A stretch of 64,000 bases of DNA, from NCBI GenBank assembly GCA_963749035.1, contig CAVVKW010000002.1:1116001-1180000 (forward strand). Direction: 5' to 3'. A program made the translations under genes and the position numbers. The stretch comes from CAVVKW01 sp963749035. Lineage in GTDB: Bacteria > Verrucomicrobiota > Verrucomicrobiia > Chthoniobacterales > JAATET01. The notes under the pieces were generated by a model. The model searched no databases. It saw only the letters and a program-made list of their open reading frames with translations, and was not told where the DNA came from. Positions 41,476-51,842 of the stretch are shown piece after piece (the stretch's first letter is position 1; every line of letters starts with the position of its first letter).

Positions 41476-42894
41476 ATGGAATCGGAGAAAGTGCCTGAGT
41501 TGACGGATCTCCGCAAGTCCAAATTGGTGCCCGGTGAGCGTTGGGCAGGAACGCTGGCCGAGCGTGGATCGGAGCCGGCGGTCTGGCTGCCCGACGGTCG
41601 GGTGGCTCGGACGTTCACGGAAATCGAGATGGAGGCTCAGATCTGGTCTGAACGGTTGCGCGGCTTGGGGTTGGAAGGCTCGGTGGTGAGCTTGTGCGTC
41701 CCGAACGTGCCGGCGTGGCCGGGAATGCTGCTGGGAATCTGGCGTGCCGGGTGTGCGGCTCTGTTGGTGGACGCGACCCTGGCAGAAACGCAGGTGGCGA
41801 CGGCGGAAGCTGGGTGCGGAGCGGGGGCGCGCATTGGTTGGGACGGGGACGGGACGTTGAGCGAGCTGCCAGGTGGTGCGAGACTGGTGACGGAAGGGTG
41901 TTTATTCAAATTGACGTCGGGGACGACGGGGGCGGCGCGGGCTCTGGTGTTCACGGCTGAGGCGGTGCTGGCGGATTGCGATCAAGTTTGTGAGACGATG
42001 GGGATCGGCGGAGGCGACGTGAATTACGGGGTGATCGCGTTTTCGCATTCCTACGGTTTCAGTAATCTCGTGACGCCGTTGTTATTTCGCGGAGTTCCCG
42101 TCGTCGCGGCGGCGGATTCGTTGCCGCGGGCGTTGTGGAGCGGGATCGAGGTGACGGGGGCAACGGTGTTGCCGGCGGTGCCGGCGATCTTTCGGGCGTT
42201 GAGCGGAGTGAAGTCGCCGGTGGGATCGCGGCTGCGGACGTGCATCTCGGCGGGTGCGCCGCTTCCGTCGCGGGTGGGGTCGGCGTTTCGCCGCGAGCAT
42301 GGTTTGAAGGTGCGTTCGTTTTACGGGGCGTCGGAGTGCGGGGGGATTTGCTTCGATTCGTCGGACGTGGAAGACGTGCCGGATGGGTTCGTCGGAGCAC
42401 CGCTGCGCGGGGTCGACGTGGTGGCGGATGGTGACGGGGGCGTGTCGGTGCGAAGTGCGGCGCTGCACGCGGCGGCTGGGGGGGCGTTCGTTCCGGGGGA
42501 CCTCCTGGCGGGCGACGCGGGGAGTGGATTTCGGATCGTGGGAAGGGTGTCGGACGTGGTGAACGTGGGTGGGCGGAAGGTGAACCCCGCGGCGGTCGAG
42601 GCGGTGCTCGCGGCCCACCCCGACGTGACGGACGTGGCGGTCGTCGGCCGGGGGGACGCGGCGCGGGCGGAGGCCTTGGCGGCGATCGTAGTCGGTGAGA
42701 TTGAAGCGGGCGAGCTGCGAAAATGGTGCGGCGGGCGGTTGGCGGATTGGCAGGTGCCGCGGGAGTTTTACTTCGTTGAAAGCATCCGGGTGAACGCTCG
42801 GGGTAAGGTGAATCGGCGGGAGCTGGCGCGGGCGATCGGGGACGGCTCGTTGCCGAATTTTCGGTTGTCTGGGTCGTGGGACGCTCGTAGATAG
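41476..42894 (+). CDS. AMP-dependent acyl-CoA synthetase-like protein
   Basis: 472 residues, ANL superfamily. The P-loop is LTSGTTGAARAL (the usual Pro and Lys of SGTTGxPKG are Ala and Arg). Then YGASECGGICFD, PGDLLAGD, IVGRVSDVVNVGGRKVNP and the catalytic Lys of NARGKVNRREL. Substrate unknown; the P-loop change may lower or alter activity. The haloperoxidase-like gene starts 5 bp after its stop, suggesting a common operon. Confidence 0.88.
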   Translation: MESEKVPELTDLRKSKLVPGERWAGTLAERGSEPAVWLPDGRVARTFTEIEMEAQIWSERLRGLGLEGSVVSLCVPNVPAWPGMLLGIWRAGCAALLVDATLAETQVATAEAGCGAGARIGWDGDGTLSELPGGARLVTEGCLFKLTSGTTGAARALVFTAEAVLADCDQVCETMGIGGGDVNYGVIAFSHSYGFSNLVTPLLFRGVPVVAAADSLPRALWSGIEVTGATVLPAVPAIFRALSGVKSPVGSRLRTCISAGAPLPSRVGSAFRREHGLKVRSFYGASECGGICFDSSDVEDVPDGFVGAPLRGVDVVADGDGGVSVRSAALHAAAGGAFVPGDLLAGDAGSGFRIVGRVSDVVNVGGRKVNPAAVEAVLAAHPDVTDVAVVGRGDAARAEALAAIVVGEIEAGELRKWCGGRLADWQVPREFYFVESIRVNARGKVNRRELARAIGDGSLPNFRLSGSWDARR

Positions 42895-42898
42895 GGCC

Positions 42899-44119
42899 AT
42901 GTTGCGGAGAGGAGCCGGAATCAAACTCGCCGCGGTGATCGGGGTTTCTGCCGTGGCGTTTGCCGGGAACGTCTGCGCGAAGGCCGACGAGTTGGTGCCG
43001 AAATGGAACGAGGCTTTCGTCGCTGAGCTGGCCGAGCTGGGTGCCGAGCCCGCGGCGGCTGCCCGGGCGTTGGCGATGTTTCACTTTGCGATGTGGAACG
43101 CGATGGCGCGGGCGCAGCAAGTAGGATTGGGCGACGCGGAGCAACGGGTCGCGGCGGCGGCGGCAGCCGAGGGGGTGGCAAAGTATTTCTTCCCGAAGAG
43201 CGAAATGGGGATGGCACTGGATTCGGATTGGCAGGAGACGCAAGCGGGCCAAATCGGCGCGCAGTGTGCGCTGGAGTTGATCGCGAGTCGGCGGGACGAC
43301 GGGAGCGCGATGACCCTGCCGTCGCCGAGCAGCGAGGTTCTGGGAAAGTGGCGGCACACGCCGCCCGACTACTTGCCGCCGGAACTACCGCAGTGGGGAG
43401 ACGTGAGGCCGTTCACTCTGCGGTCGGTGGACCCTTTTCTTCCGCCCGAGCCGCCGGAGCTGGTGAGCCAGCAATACGCCGATGGGCTGAACGAAGTGAA
43501 GGCGTTGGGTGAGAAGGTGAGCGCGGCACGGAGTCGCGAGCAGACGGCCATCGCGATCTTTTGGTCGGACCTGAAGTTTACGGAGACGCCGGTCGGTCAC
43601 TGGAATTCGATCACCCGAGGACTGGCGAGAGATCGGGAGTTGTCTTTTCCGGATAACGTGCGGCTTTTTGCAACGCTGAATCTGGCGATGGCTGACGCGG
43701 GGATCGTGATCTGGCGCGCGAAGTATCGTTACCGCTTATGGCGGCCGATCGACGCGGTCCGCGGAGCGTGGGACGACGGGAACTCCGCGACGGAGGGCGA
43801 CGGCGAATGGACCCCGTTGCTCCCGGCGCCGCCTCACCCGGAATACCCTTCGGGGCACGCGGGTTTTAGCGGTGCGGCGGCCGAGGTGCTGGCGCTATTC
43901 TTCGGTGGAGACGCGACGACGTTCACGGTCACGAGCCCCCAGGTCCCGGGGATGGAGCGGACGTATCCATCGCTGTGGGCGGCGGCGTTGGAGATCGCGA
44001 TGAGCCGGGTGTATTGCGGGATTCATTATCAATTTTCCGGGCTGGCTGGATTGACTTCGGGCCGGAAAGTTGGCGAGACGGTCTGGCAAGCTTGCGGCGA
44101 GCCGCGGGCGAGTGAGTAG
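42899..44119 (+). CDS. exported vanadium haloperoxidase/PAP2-like protein
   Basis: 406 residues with a signal peptide (AAVIGVSAVAFAGNVCA). The vanadate/phosphate-binding motifs are present in order: KYRYRLWRPIDAV, PEYPSGHAGFSG and SRVYCGIHYQFSG. The last motif normally has Asp four residues after the His; here it is Ser. Such proteins are either bromo/iodoperoxidases or acid phosphatases, and sequence alone cannot decide. Coupled to the acyl-CoA synthetase gene. Confidence 0.85.
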   Translation: MLRRGAGIKLAAVIGVSAVAFAGNVCAKADELVPKWNEAFVAELAELGAEPAAAARALAMFHFAMWNAMARAQQVGLGDAEQRVAAAAAAEGVAKYFFPKSEMGMALDSDWQETQAGQIGAQCALELIASRRDDGSAMTLPSPSSEVLGKWRHTPPDYLPPELPQWGDVRPFTLRSVDPFLPPEPPELVSQQYADGLNEVKALGEKVSAARSREQTAIAIFWSDLKFTETPVGHWNSITRGLARDRELSFPDNVRLFATLNLAMADAGIVIWRAKYRYRLWRPIDAVRGAWDDGNSATEGDGEWTPLLPAPPHPEYPSGHAGFSGAAAEVLALFFGGDATTFTVTSPQVPGMERTYPSLWAAALEIAMSRVYCGIHYQFSGLAGLTSGRKVGETVWQACGEPRASE

Positions 44120-44188
44120 AGCGGAATCCGCCGAGGTGAGTCCGAGCCAGGATACGCGCGCGGGACGGACGGGTTGCGAAACGTTGGT

Positions 44189-44689
44189 ATGAAATTCTCA
44201 CCGCATTCTCTGTCCCGACTCATTCAATCTGGAACCCTGGTCGCCGTCGGTGGCGGATTATTCCTGCTCGCGGCCTGTGAAGGCAAGCAGGAGGAGCTTG
44301 GCGAAAAGGTCGACGAGGCGAATGAAGCCATCAAGGAGGCTTACGACGAGATCGAAGAAGGTAATCAGGATCTGGCCGAAGCTAAAGAAGAGCTCGCCGA
44401 GGCGAAGGCTGCGGTCGAAGAAGGGCTGGAAGTGCCGACCCCAACTCCGAATCCTGAGCAGGAGGTCGTGAATGTCGACCCGGACCCAACGCCGACGCCG
44501 ACGCCGACGACGTTTGAGAGCCCGGAGCCATCCATGACGCCGATCGTTGACGCGCCCGAGACCACGCCGTCGCCAACGACGACGCCGGTCCCGTCACCGA
44601 CCACGACTCCCGTGCTGGACGTCGAAGTCACCCCGACCCCAAGTTCAGATTTTCCGCCAACGCCCGAGCCTTCGCCGGTTGTTGACTGA
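44189..44689 (+). CDS. Thr-Pro-rich lipoprotein with coiled coil
   Basis: 166 residues from the ATG at 44189 (MKFSPHSL). Lipobox LAAC near residue 29, then an acidic coiled coil (about 33-80: EELGEKVDEANEAIKEAY onward) and a long Pro/Thr/Ser tail. The layout recalls Lpp-type spacer lipoproteins with a flexible wall-crossing tail. The PT-rich tail resembles that of the partial protein at the left edge. Function unknown. Confidence 0.75.
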   Translation: MKFSPHSLSRLIQSGTLVAVGGGLFLLAACEGKQEELGEKVDEANEAIKEAYDEIEEGNQDLAEAKEELAEAKAAVEEGLEVPTPTPNPEQEVVNVDPDPTPTPTPTTFESPEPSMTPIVDAPETTPSPTTTPVPSPTTTPVLDVEVTPTPSSDFPPTPEPSPVVD

Positions 44690-44707
44690 GAAGATTTTGA
44701 AAGGTAA

Positions 44708-44733
44708 TGGCCGGAGCCGCGGGGCTCCGGCCA
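44708..44733. terminator. terminator hairpin between convergent genes
   Basis: Perfect 11-bp stem TGGCCGGAGCC with GGCTCCGGCCA, 19 bp past the lipoprotein stop and ahead of the convergent pseudouridine synthase end. The following CTCCTTATC is a poor U-tract. Confidence 0.6.
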
Positions 44734-44829
44734 CTCCTTATCGGAGCGGCAGACGGTCGTTCCGGTGGAGTGTTTCCGTCGGGAGCCGCGTGGGAGGGCT
44801 GCCGCGTCCCCGGCTTTTCGACGCTCGTT

Positions 44830-45561
44830 TTACGATTTTCGGACGGTCCGATCGGGTGTTTTGGCTGGCGCGATCTTGGAAAGTGCGTCGATCTCGTGGC
44901 GACGCAGTGGTCGCCAGTGGCCGGTTTTGAGCCGCGGGTCGGTGAGCGCCCCGATGCGGATGCGGGCGAGGCGTTTGACCCGGTAGCCGCCGACAGCCCA
45001 GAGCATCTCACGAATTTGCCGCTTCATTCCTTGGCGGAGAACGATCGAAAGGCGCGTGGGGCCGTGTTGGTGCACGCTTTCCATCTTGGCTCGGCCGCCT
45101 TCGATGTGAACGCCGCGAAGGAGCTTGGGGATCAGGGCGCGGTCAAAATCTTGATTGAGCGTGACGTCATACTCCTTCTCGACCTGATGAGAGGGGTGCG
45201 TGAGTTCCTGCGCAAGGTCGCCGTCGTTGGTCAAAACGAGGAGACCCTCGCTGTCCTTGTCGAGACGGCCAACGTGAAAAAGGCGGCCGATGTCGTCGGG
45301 GAGGAGATCGAAGACGTTCTTCCGCTGAAGTTCGTCCGAGCGAGTGCAGACGTATCCGGCGGGCTTATTGAGAATGATGTAAGTATGCGACTTGGGTCGG
45401 ACCACGCGTCGGCCGACGCGGACGCTGTCGTTCGGGGAGACGAAAGTGGCCAGGCTCTCGACGGCCTGGCCATTCACGGAGACGCGACCCTCGCGAATGA
45501 GGTCTTCGCACGCGCGACGGGACCCGAGACCGGCTGAGGCGAGAAATCGATTCAGCCGCAT
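44830..45561 (-). CDS. RsuA/RluB-family rRNA pseudouridine synthase
   Basis: 243 residues. An N-terminal S4 domain (about 1-58: MRLNRFLASAGLGSRRACE) then the pseudouridylate synthase fold with the catalytic Asp in GRLDKDSEGLLVLTND and the RQGMKRQIREML segment. Target position in 16S (RsuA) or 23S (RluB/RluE/RluF) rRNA is not told by sequence; S4 plus length favours RsuA or RluB. Confidence 0.92.
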   Translation of the reverse strand: MRLNRFLASAGLGSRRACEDLIREGRVSVNGQAVESLATFVSPNDSVRVGRRVVRPKSHTYIILNKPAGYVCTRSDELQRKNVFDLLPDDIGRLFHVGRLDKDSEGLLVLTNDGDLAQELTHPSHQVEKEYDVTLNQDFDRALIPKLLRGVHIEGGRAKMESVHQHGPTRLSIVLRQGMKRQIREMLWAVGGYRVKRLARIRIGALTDPRLKTGHWRPLRRHEIDALSKIAPAKTPDRTVRKS

Positions 45562-45621
45562 GACGGGTGGTGCGAGGAAGAAAGCTCGCCGGGACGTGCC
45601 GGCGGAGTTCCTGTCTCGGGA

Positions 45622-45777
45622 TTAATCTTCGGGTTTTGTCTTGGGAAGGCCGATGACGCGCTGGCCGGACTTGAACTCGCCGCGTTTTTTCATCAACTCA
45701 ACGCGCTCGAAACGCTTGAGAACACTGCGCTTCGCCTTGATCGCGCCGCTACCTTTTAAGCTGGGATGCTGACTCAT
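45622..45777 (-). CDS. small basic protein (Verrucomicrobia/Chlamydiae-type, TIGR04137-like)
   Basis: 51 residues starting MSQHPSLKGSGA, followed by KRSVLKRFERVELMKKR and ending in GLPKTKPED. It strongly resembles a short basic protein family restricted to Verrucomicrobia and Chlamydiae, of unknown function and possibly ribosome-associated. The frame extends to 45849, but the upstream part lacks protein character and this ATG gives the family length. It is the best taxonomic marker in the window. Confidence 0.85.
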   Translation of the reverse strand: MSQHPSLKGSGAIKAKRSVLKRFERVELMKKRGEFKSGQRVIGLPKTKPED

Positions 45778-45901
45778 AGAGCCCTGTAGAATCGCGGGAT
45801 TGGGCGCAAATGCAATCGGAAAGTCCGGGGTCGCGCGGATTTTCCGCATCTGGAGCCGGAGCGACCTGATTCTAATGGGCTCGAACGGGAGTTCGCGGGC
45901 C

Positions 45902-45929
45902 GAGAAGTAGGTGGGTTCATCGAACCCGC
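45902..45929. repeat. dispersed palindromic repeat, copy 3
   Basis: GAGAAGTAG followed by the palindrome GTGGGTTCATCGAACCCGC. Near-identical to copy 2, with matching left flank. It lies between the start of the small basic protein gene and the 3' end of hflX. Confidence 0.7.
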
Positions 45930-45977
45930 GCGAGCGGGGTTTGGAACGGCACTTTCCAGGTGCGGCTCATCCGCTTC

Positions 45978-47306
45978 TCATTCCGGCGCGACTTCGTCGG
46001 CGACGGGTGTCGGCTTGGATTCGCCGGTGTCGCGGACGACCACGTATTCCGCAAAGGTGTTCAGCGCGCGTTCGGCGATGGTGGCGGCGACGTGCACTCG
46101 ATCTTCGACGTAATCGATTTGGTGGACGACACCCTCGCGGTAGAGGCGGGCGACGAGTTCGGCGCGGACGGCGGGGAGGTCGAGGTCGACGTCGACGGTC
46201 TGGGACGCGAGAAATTCCGCGAGCCGCTCGGTGAGTTCGTCGAGTCCCTCGCCGGTGTGGACGGAGATGAAGACGGCGTCGGGAAAGTGGCGGCGGAGAA
46301 CGACGCGGGTGGCCGGGTCGCTGACGCGATCCATCTTGTTGAAGACAACGAGCATCTCCTGGGTGTCGGCTCCGAGTTCGTCGAGGACCTTCATGGTCGT
46401 GTTGTAAAACTCGATGACGCGGGGGTGCGACGCGTCGAGGACGTGAACGAGGAAGTCGGAAAGCGCGGCCTCCTCGAGAGTGGCGTTGAAGGATTCGACG
46501 AGCTGGTGGGGGAGCTTGCGAACGAATCCGACCGTGTCGGTCAGGAGGAGCGGCCGGTTGTTGGGCAGCTCGACCTTTCGCGTGGTGGTGTCGAGCGTCG
46601 CGAAGAGCTGATTCTCGACGAGGACGTCGGCACCGGTGAGTTTGCGGAGGAGGGAGGATTTTCCAGCGTTCGTGTAGCCGACGATCGCGGCGTTGGGGAC
46701 GGGGGTGCGTTTGCGGTCTTTGCGTTGCGTGGCGCGGGAGCTGCGGACGGTCTTGAGTTCGCGTTTGAGGCGAGAGATGGACTCGCGGATGGCGCGTTTG
46801 TCCTGCTCGAGCTGGCTTTCTCCCTCGCCCTTGGATCCGATGCCGCCGCCCTGCTGACCGAGGTGACTCCAGGCGCGGGTCAGGCGGGGGAGCGAGTATT
46901 CGAGGCGGGCGAGATCGACCTGAATCCGGGCCTCGCGGGTTTGGGCGCGAGCGCCGAAGATATCGAGGATGATCTCCTGCCGGTCCGCGACGGTGACTTT
47001 GGAAAGTTCCTCCCAGTTCCGCTGTTGGGCGGGCGTGAGTTCGTTGTCGAAGATGATGACGTCGCCGTCGCAGGCGGCGAGGTGGAGGTTGATCTCTTCG
47101 GCTTTGCCGGTACCGACGAGGTAGCGCGCGTGGGCTTCGCGGTGGTGCACGACCATGCGGTCGATGACCGGGATGCCGAGGGTGCGCACGAGTTCTTCGA
47201 GCTCGGCCAGCAGGTCTTCCGCTTCCTCGCGGGCGGAGGCGTCGGTGTAGGCACCGACGAGCAGGGCGCGCTCGACCATTTTTTCCCGGGCCTTGATCTC
47301 AAACAT
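45978..47306 (-). CDS. hflX: ribosome-associated GTPase HflX
   Basis: 442 residues from the ATG at 47306; the frame begins with TTG at 47333. The HflX N-terminal domain (about 1-190) has LVGAYTD and a GKAEEI segment; the GTPase domain has GYTNAGKSSLL, the switch region ending TTRKVEL, DTVGFVRKLPHQL and NKMD. It splits 70S ribosomes under stress. The same-strand gene rodA lies just upstream with about 60 bp between them. Confidence 0.95.
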   Translation of the reverse strand: MFEIKAREKMVERALLVGAYTDASAREEAEDLLAELEELVRTLGIPVIDRMVVHHREAHARYLVGTGKAEEINLHLAACDGDVIIFDNELTPAQQRNWEELSKVTVADRQEIILDIFGARAQTREARIQVDLARLEYSLPRLTRAWSHLGQQGGGIGSKGEGESQLEQDKRAIRESISRLKRELKTVRSSRATQRKDRKRTPVPNAAIVGYTNAGKSSLLRKLTGADVLVENQLFATLDTTTRKVELPNNRPLLLTDTVGFVRKLPHQLVESFNATLEEAALSDFLVHVLDASHPRVIEFYNTTMKVLDELGADTQEMLVVFNKMDRVSDPATRVVLRRHFPDAVFISVHTGEGLDELTERLAEFLASQTVDVDLDLPAVRAELVARLYREGVVHQIDYVEDRVHVAATIAERALNTFAEYVVVRDTGESKPTPVADEVAPE

Positions 47307-47362
47307 CTTCGAACTGCGGAGTGTAGCAGACAATCACCGGCGTGCGACCGGATTTGCGGAGG

Positions 47363-48463
47363 TCAGCTCACGGTGCGTCGGTGAATCCACACGCTTTGCA
47401 GCAGTCCGAAGCTGACCATGATAATCATGAGAAACGAGCCGCCGTAGCTGACGAGTGGGAGAGGGAGACCGGTGATCGGGGTGACGGCGACGGTCATCCC
47501 GACGTTCATGAAAACGTGGGCGAAGAGGAGCATGAGAACGCCGGTCGCCAGCAGACGTCCGAGGTCGTCGCCAGCCATCATGACGACGTAGAGAGCGGTG
47601 AGCATGAGGATGGCGAAGACGCCCATCAGGACGGCTCCACCGATGAAGCCGTGCTGCTCGCCGAGAACGGAGAAGATGAAATCGTTGTGAACGATCGTGC
47701 TCGGGAGAAAACCGAGTTCGTTCAGGGTATTCTCGGCTTTGAATCCCTTGCCGGCCATCCCGCCGGAGCCGATGGCGATAAGGGATTGGTTAATCGTCCA
47801 CCCGGCACCTTGCGGGTCGAGGTCTGGATCCAGAAACACCATGATACGGTCTTTCTGGTACGGCTTGAGGCCAAAGTTCACGATGATCGGAATGGCAGCG
47901 ACGCCGAGAAGGATCATGCTGACGAGGTAGCGCAGCGGAATCGCTCCGATGAAAAGCATGCCAAACACGACCGGGATCCAAACGAGCGAGGAACCAAGAT
48001 CGGGTTGGATGAGAATGAGAATCCAGGGTGCGCCGACGATCGCGCCACAGGCGGCAATCCTGAAAAACGGGTGCATGGTCTTAAATTGGCTCAGGAACAG
48101 CGCAAGCACCATGACACCGGCGAGGATGGCGAGCTGGGACGGCTGGAAGTTCATGAAGCCGAGATCGAGCCAACTGCGGGCACCGTAAACCTTTTCACCG
48201 ACGATGCGGGTGGCAACGAGGGCGCCAAGGCCGCCGAGGTAGAGTGGGAGAGCACCCCAGCGAACCCATCGATAATCCATGAGCGATACGACGAAGAAGA
48301 CCGGAAGACAGATGAGGATCCACTGGATCTGCGATTCCCAGAAGGTGTCGGTGCGCATCCAGGTGGCACTGTAGATCGCGTAGATCCCGAAAGCCATGAG
48401 CCCGAGCATGAGTCCGAGCAGGACCCAATTGAATCCAAAGAGCTTTCGAAGAAACGGATGCAT
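47363..48463 (-). CDS. rodA: rod shape-determining SEDS glycosyltransferase RodA
   Basis: 366 residues, about ten membrane helices. SEDS family: YSATWMRTDTFWESQI, GARSWLDLGFMNFQPSQ, then LIQPDLGSSLV and the C-terminal LPLPLVSYGGSFLM. It polymerises peptidoglycan with a class B PBP during elongation. No mreBCD or pbp2 gene is adjacent. RodA and FtsW are similar; the length and motif set favour RodA. Confidence 0.92.
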   Translation of the reverse strand: MHPFLRKLFGFNWVLLGLMLGLMAFGIYAIYSATWMRTDTFWESQIQWILICLPVFFVVSLMDYRWVRWGALPLYLGGLGALVATRIVGEKVYGARSWLDLGFMNFQPSQLAILAGVMVLALFLSQFKTMHPFFRIAACGAIVGAPWILILIQPDLGSSLVWIPVVFGMLFIGAIPLRYLVSMILLGVAAIPIIVNFGLKPYQKDRIMVFLDPDLDPQGAGWTINQSLIAIGSGGMAGKGFKAENTLNELGFLPSTIVHNDFIFSVLGEQHGFIGGAVLMGVFAILMLTALYVVMMAGDDLGRLLATGVLMLLFAHVFMNVGMTVAVTPITGLPLPLVSYGGSFLMIIMVSFGLLQSVWIHRRTVS

Positions 48464-48659
48464 GGCGCGAAGGCGCCGACTGTCGACTATCCGACGAAAA
48501 TCTCAACCTCCAAGTGCTCCTGTTCCCCCCTTCGCTTTTCAACCGGCGCGGCAAGGGTCGGGCGAGGTGAAGTCGAAGATCGGATTCGACTCGTTCGGGG
48601 AAACGTCGTCTTCTCGGATGTCGTGACGTCGGCCGGCACCGGGCTAGCTGACGTTGGCT

Positions 48660-50742
<2,083 letters not shown>

Positions 50743-50828
50743 GCGTGGATCGGATTCTACGGCTCCGGCGGTTTCAAAAAACGACGTGTATTTTAGCGCG
50801 TCGGGAAACGCGCGCGAGTCGATTTGGG

Positions 50829-51842
50829 CTAATCGAAGTCGGCGTCGAGAACGACCCGGTAGCGAGCGTCGCCGGCTCGCAGGTGATCGATGGCTTCGTT
50901 GACGTCCGACATTTTGAAGTGCTCGGTCATCGGTGAGATCGCGTGGCGGGTACAAAAATCGATCATCGTCCGGGTGGTCGAGGGGGAGCCGAGGGGCGAG
51001 CCGCCGAAGGACTTTTGAGCGATGATGAGCGGAAAGGCAGAGAGCGAAACGGGCTTTGGAATGATGCCGACGGTGTGGAGGCGTCCCTTCGGACTGAGGG
51101 CGGCGATGTATTTCTCCCACTCCAGGTCGACGGCGACGGTCGAAAGAATGAAGTCGTATTTCCCGGCGACGGCTTCGAGCTCGGATTCTTCCCGGGAATT
51201 GACGACCTCGTGGGCACCGAGAGAGCGAAGTTCGTCGGACTTCTCCGGATGCGACGAGAACGCGGTGACTTCGCAACCCCATTTGTTGAGAAACTGGAGA
51301 GCGAGGTGGCCGAGTCCGCCGATCCCGACGACGCCGACCCGATCGGTCGGACGGACGCCTGCTTGAATGATCGGGTTGAAGACGGTGATGCCGCCGCAGA
51401 AGAGAGGACCGGCGTCTTTCGCGTCGAGAGAGTCGGGGATCTTCGTAGCCCAAGCCCAGTGGCAACGAACGGTCTCAGCGAATCCCCCGGGGCGCCCCAT
51501 GATCGTGCCCTGTGCCTCCGGGCAGAGGTTGTGGTCGCCAGCCATGCAGGCGTCGCAGACCATGCAACTCGCGGAATACCAGCCGAGCCCAACGCGGGTG
51601 CCGGGCTCGAGCGCGGTGACGTGATCACCGACGGCCGTGACCGTCCCGATGATTTCGTGGCCGGGAACGATGGGAAACTTCGACTCGCCCCACTCGTTGT
51701 CTATCATCGAAAGGTCGGAGTGGCAAAGGCCACACGTCTCGACCTTGATCTCGACGTGGGTGTTGGCGAGGTCGCCGAGCTCGAGTTCGTGTTCCTCGAG
51801 GGAAGCCCCCTTTTCGGTGGCGGCGTAGGATTTGATCTTCAC
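50829..51842 (-). CDS. zinc-dependent alcohol dehydrogenase (YahK/CAD-like)
   Basis: 337 residues. Medium-chain dehydrogenase with CGLCHSDLSMI (catalytic zinc), GHEIIGTV, structural-zinc Cys in CMVCDACMAGDHNLC, and the NAD(P) fold GVVGIGGLGHLALQ. Most like YahK and cinnamyl-alcohol dehydrogenases acting on broad aldehydes. The GTG start at 51842 overlaps the transglutaminase stop (GTGA), so they are probably translationally coupled. A long upstream in-frame extension is the transglutaminase gene read in another frame. Confidence 0.9.
   Translation of the reverse strand: MKIKSYAATEKGASLEEHELELGDLANTHVEIKVETCGLCHSDLSMIDNEWGESKFPIVPGHEIIGTVTAVGDHVTALEPGTRVGLGWYSASCMVCDACMAGDHNLCPEAQGTIMGRPGGFAETVRCHWAWATKIPDSLDAKDAGPLFCGGITVFNPIIQAGVRPTDRVGVVGIGGLGHLALQFLNKWGCEVTAFSSHPEKSDELRSLGAHEVVNSREESELEAVAGKYDFILSTVAVDLEWEKYIAALSPKGRLHTVGIIPKPVSLSAFPLIIAQKSFGGSPLGSPSTTRTMIDFCTRHAISPMTEHFKMSDVNEAIDHLRAGDARYRVVLDADFD

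Noticed and set aside
42059..43357. 432-codon minus frame over the acyl-CoA synthetase and haloperoxidase genes
   Set aside because: Arg/Pro repeats only; both plus-strand genes have clear active-site motifs.
38611..45929. tRNA T-arm-like sequence GGGTTC...GAACCC
   Set aside because: The surrounding bases do not fold into a cloverleaf, and the sequence recurs as a short palindrome.
50743..51465. N-terminal extension of the YyaL-type frame (about 240 codons)
   Set aside because: It is the alcohol dehydrogenase gene read in the wrong frame. The family start MPNSLVTT begins at 50742.
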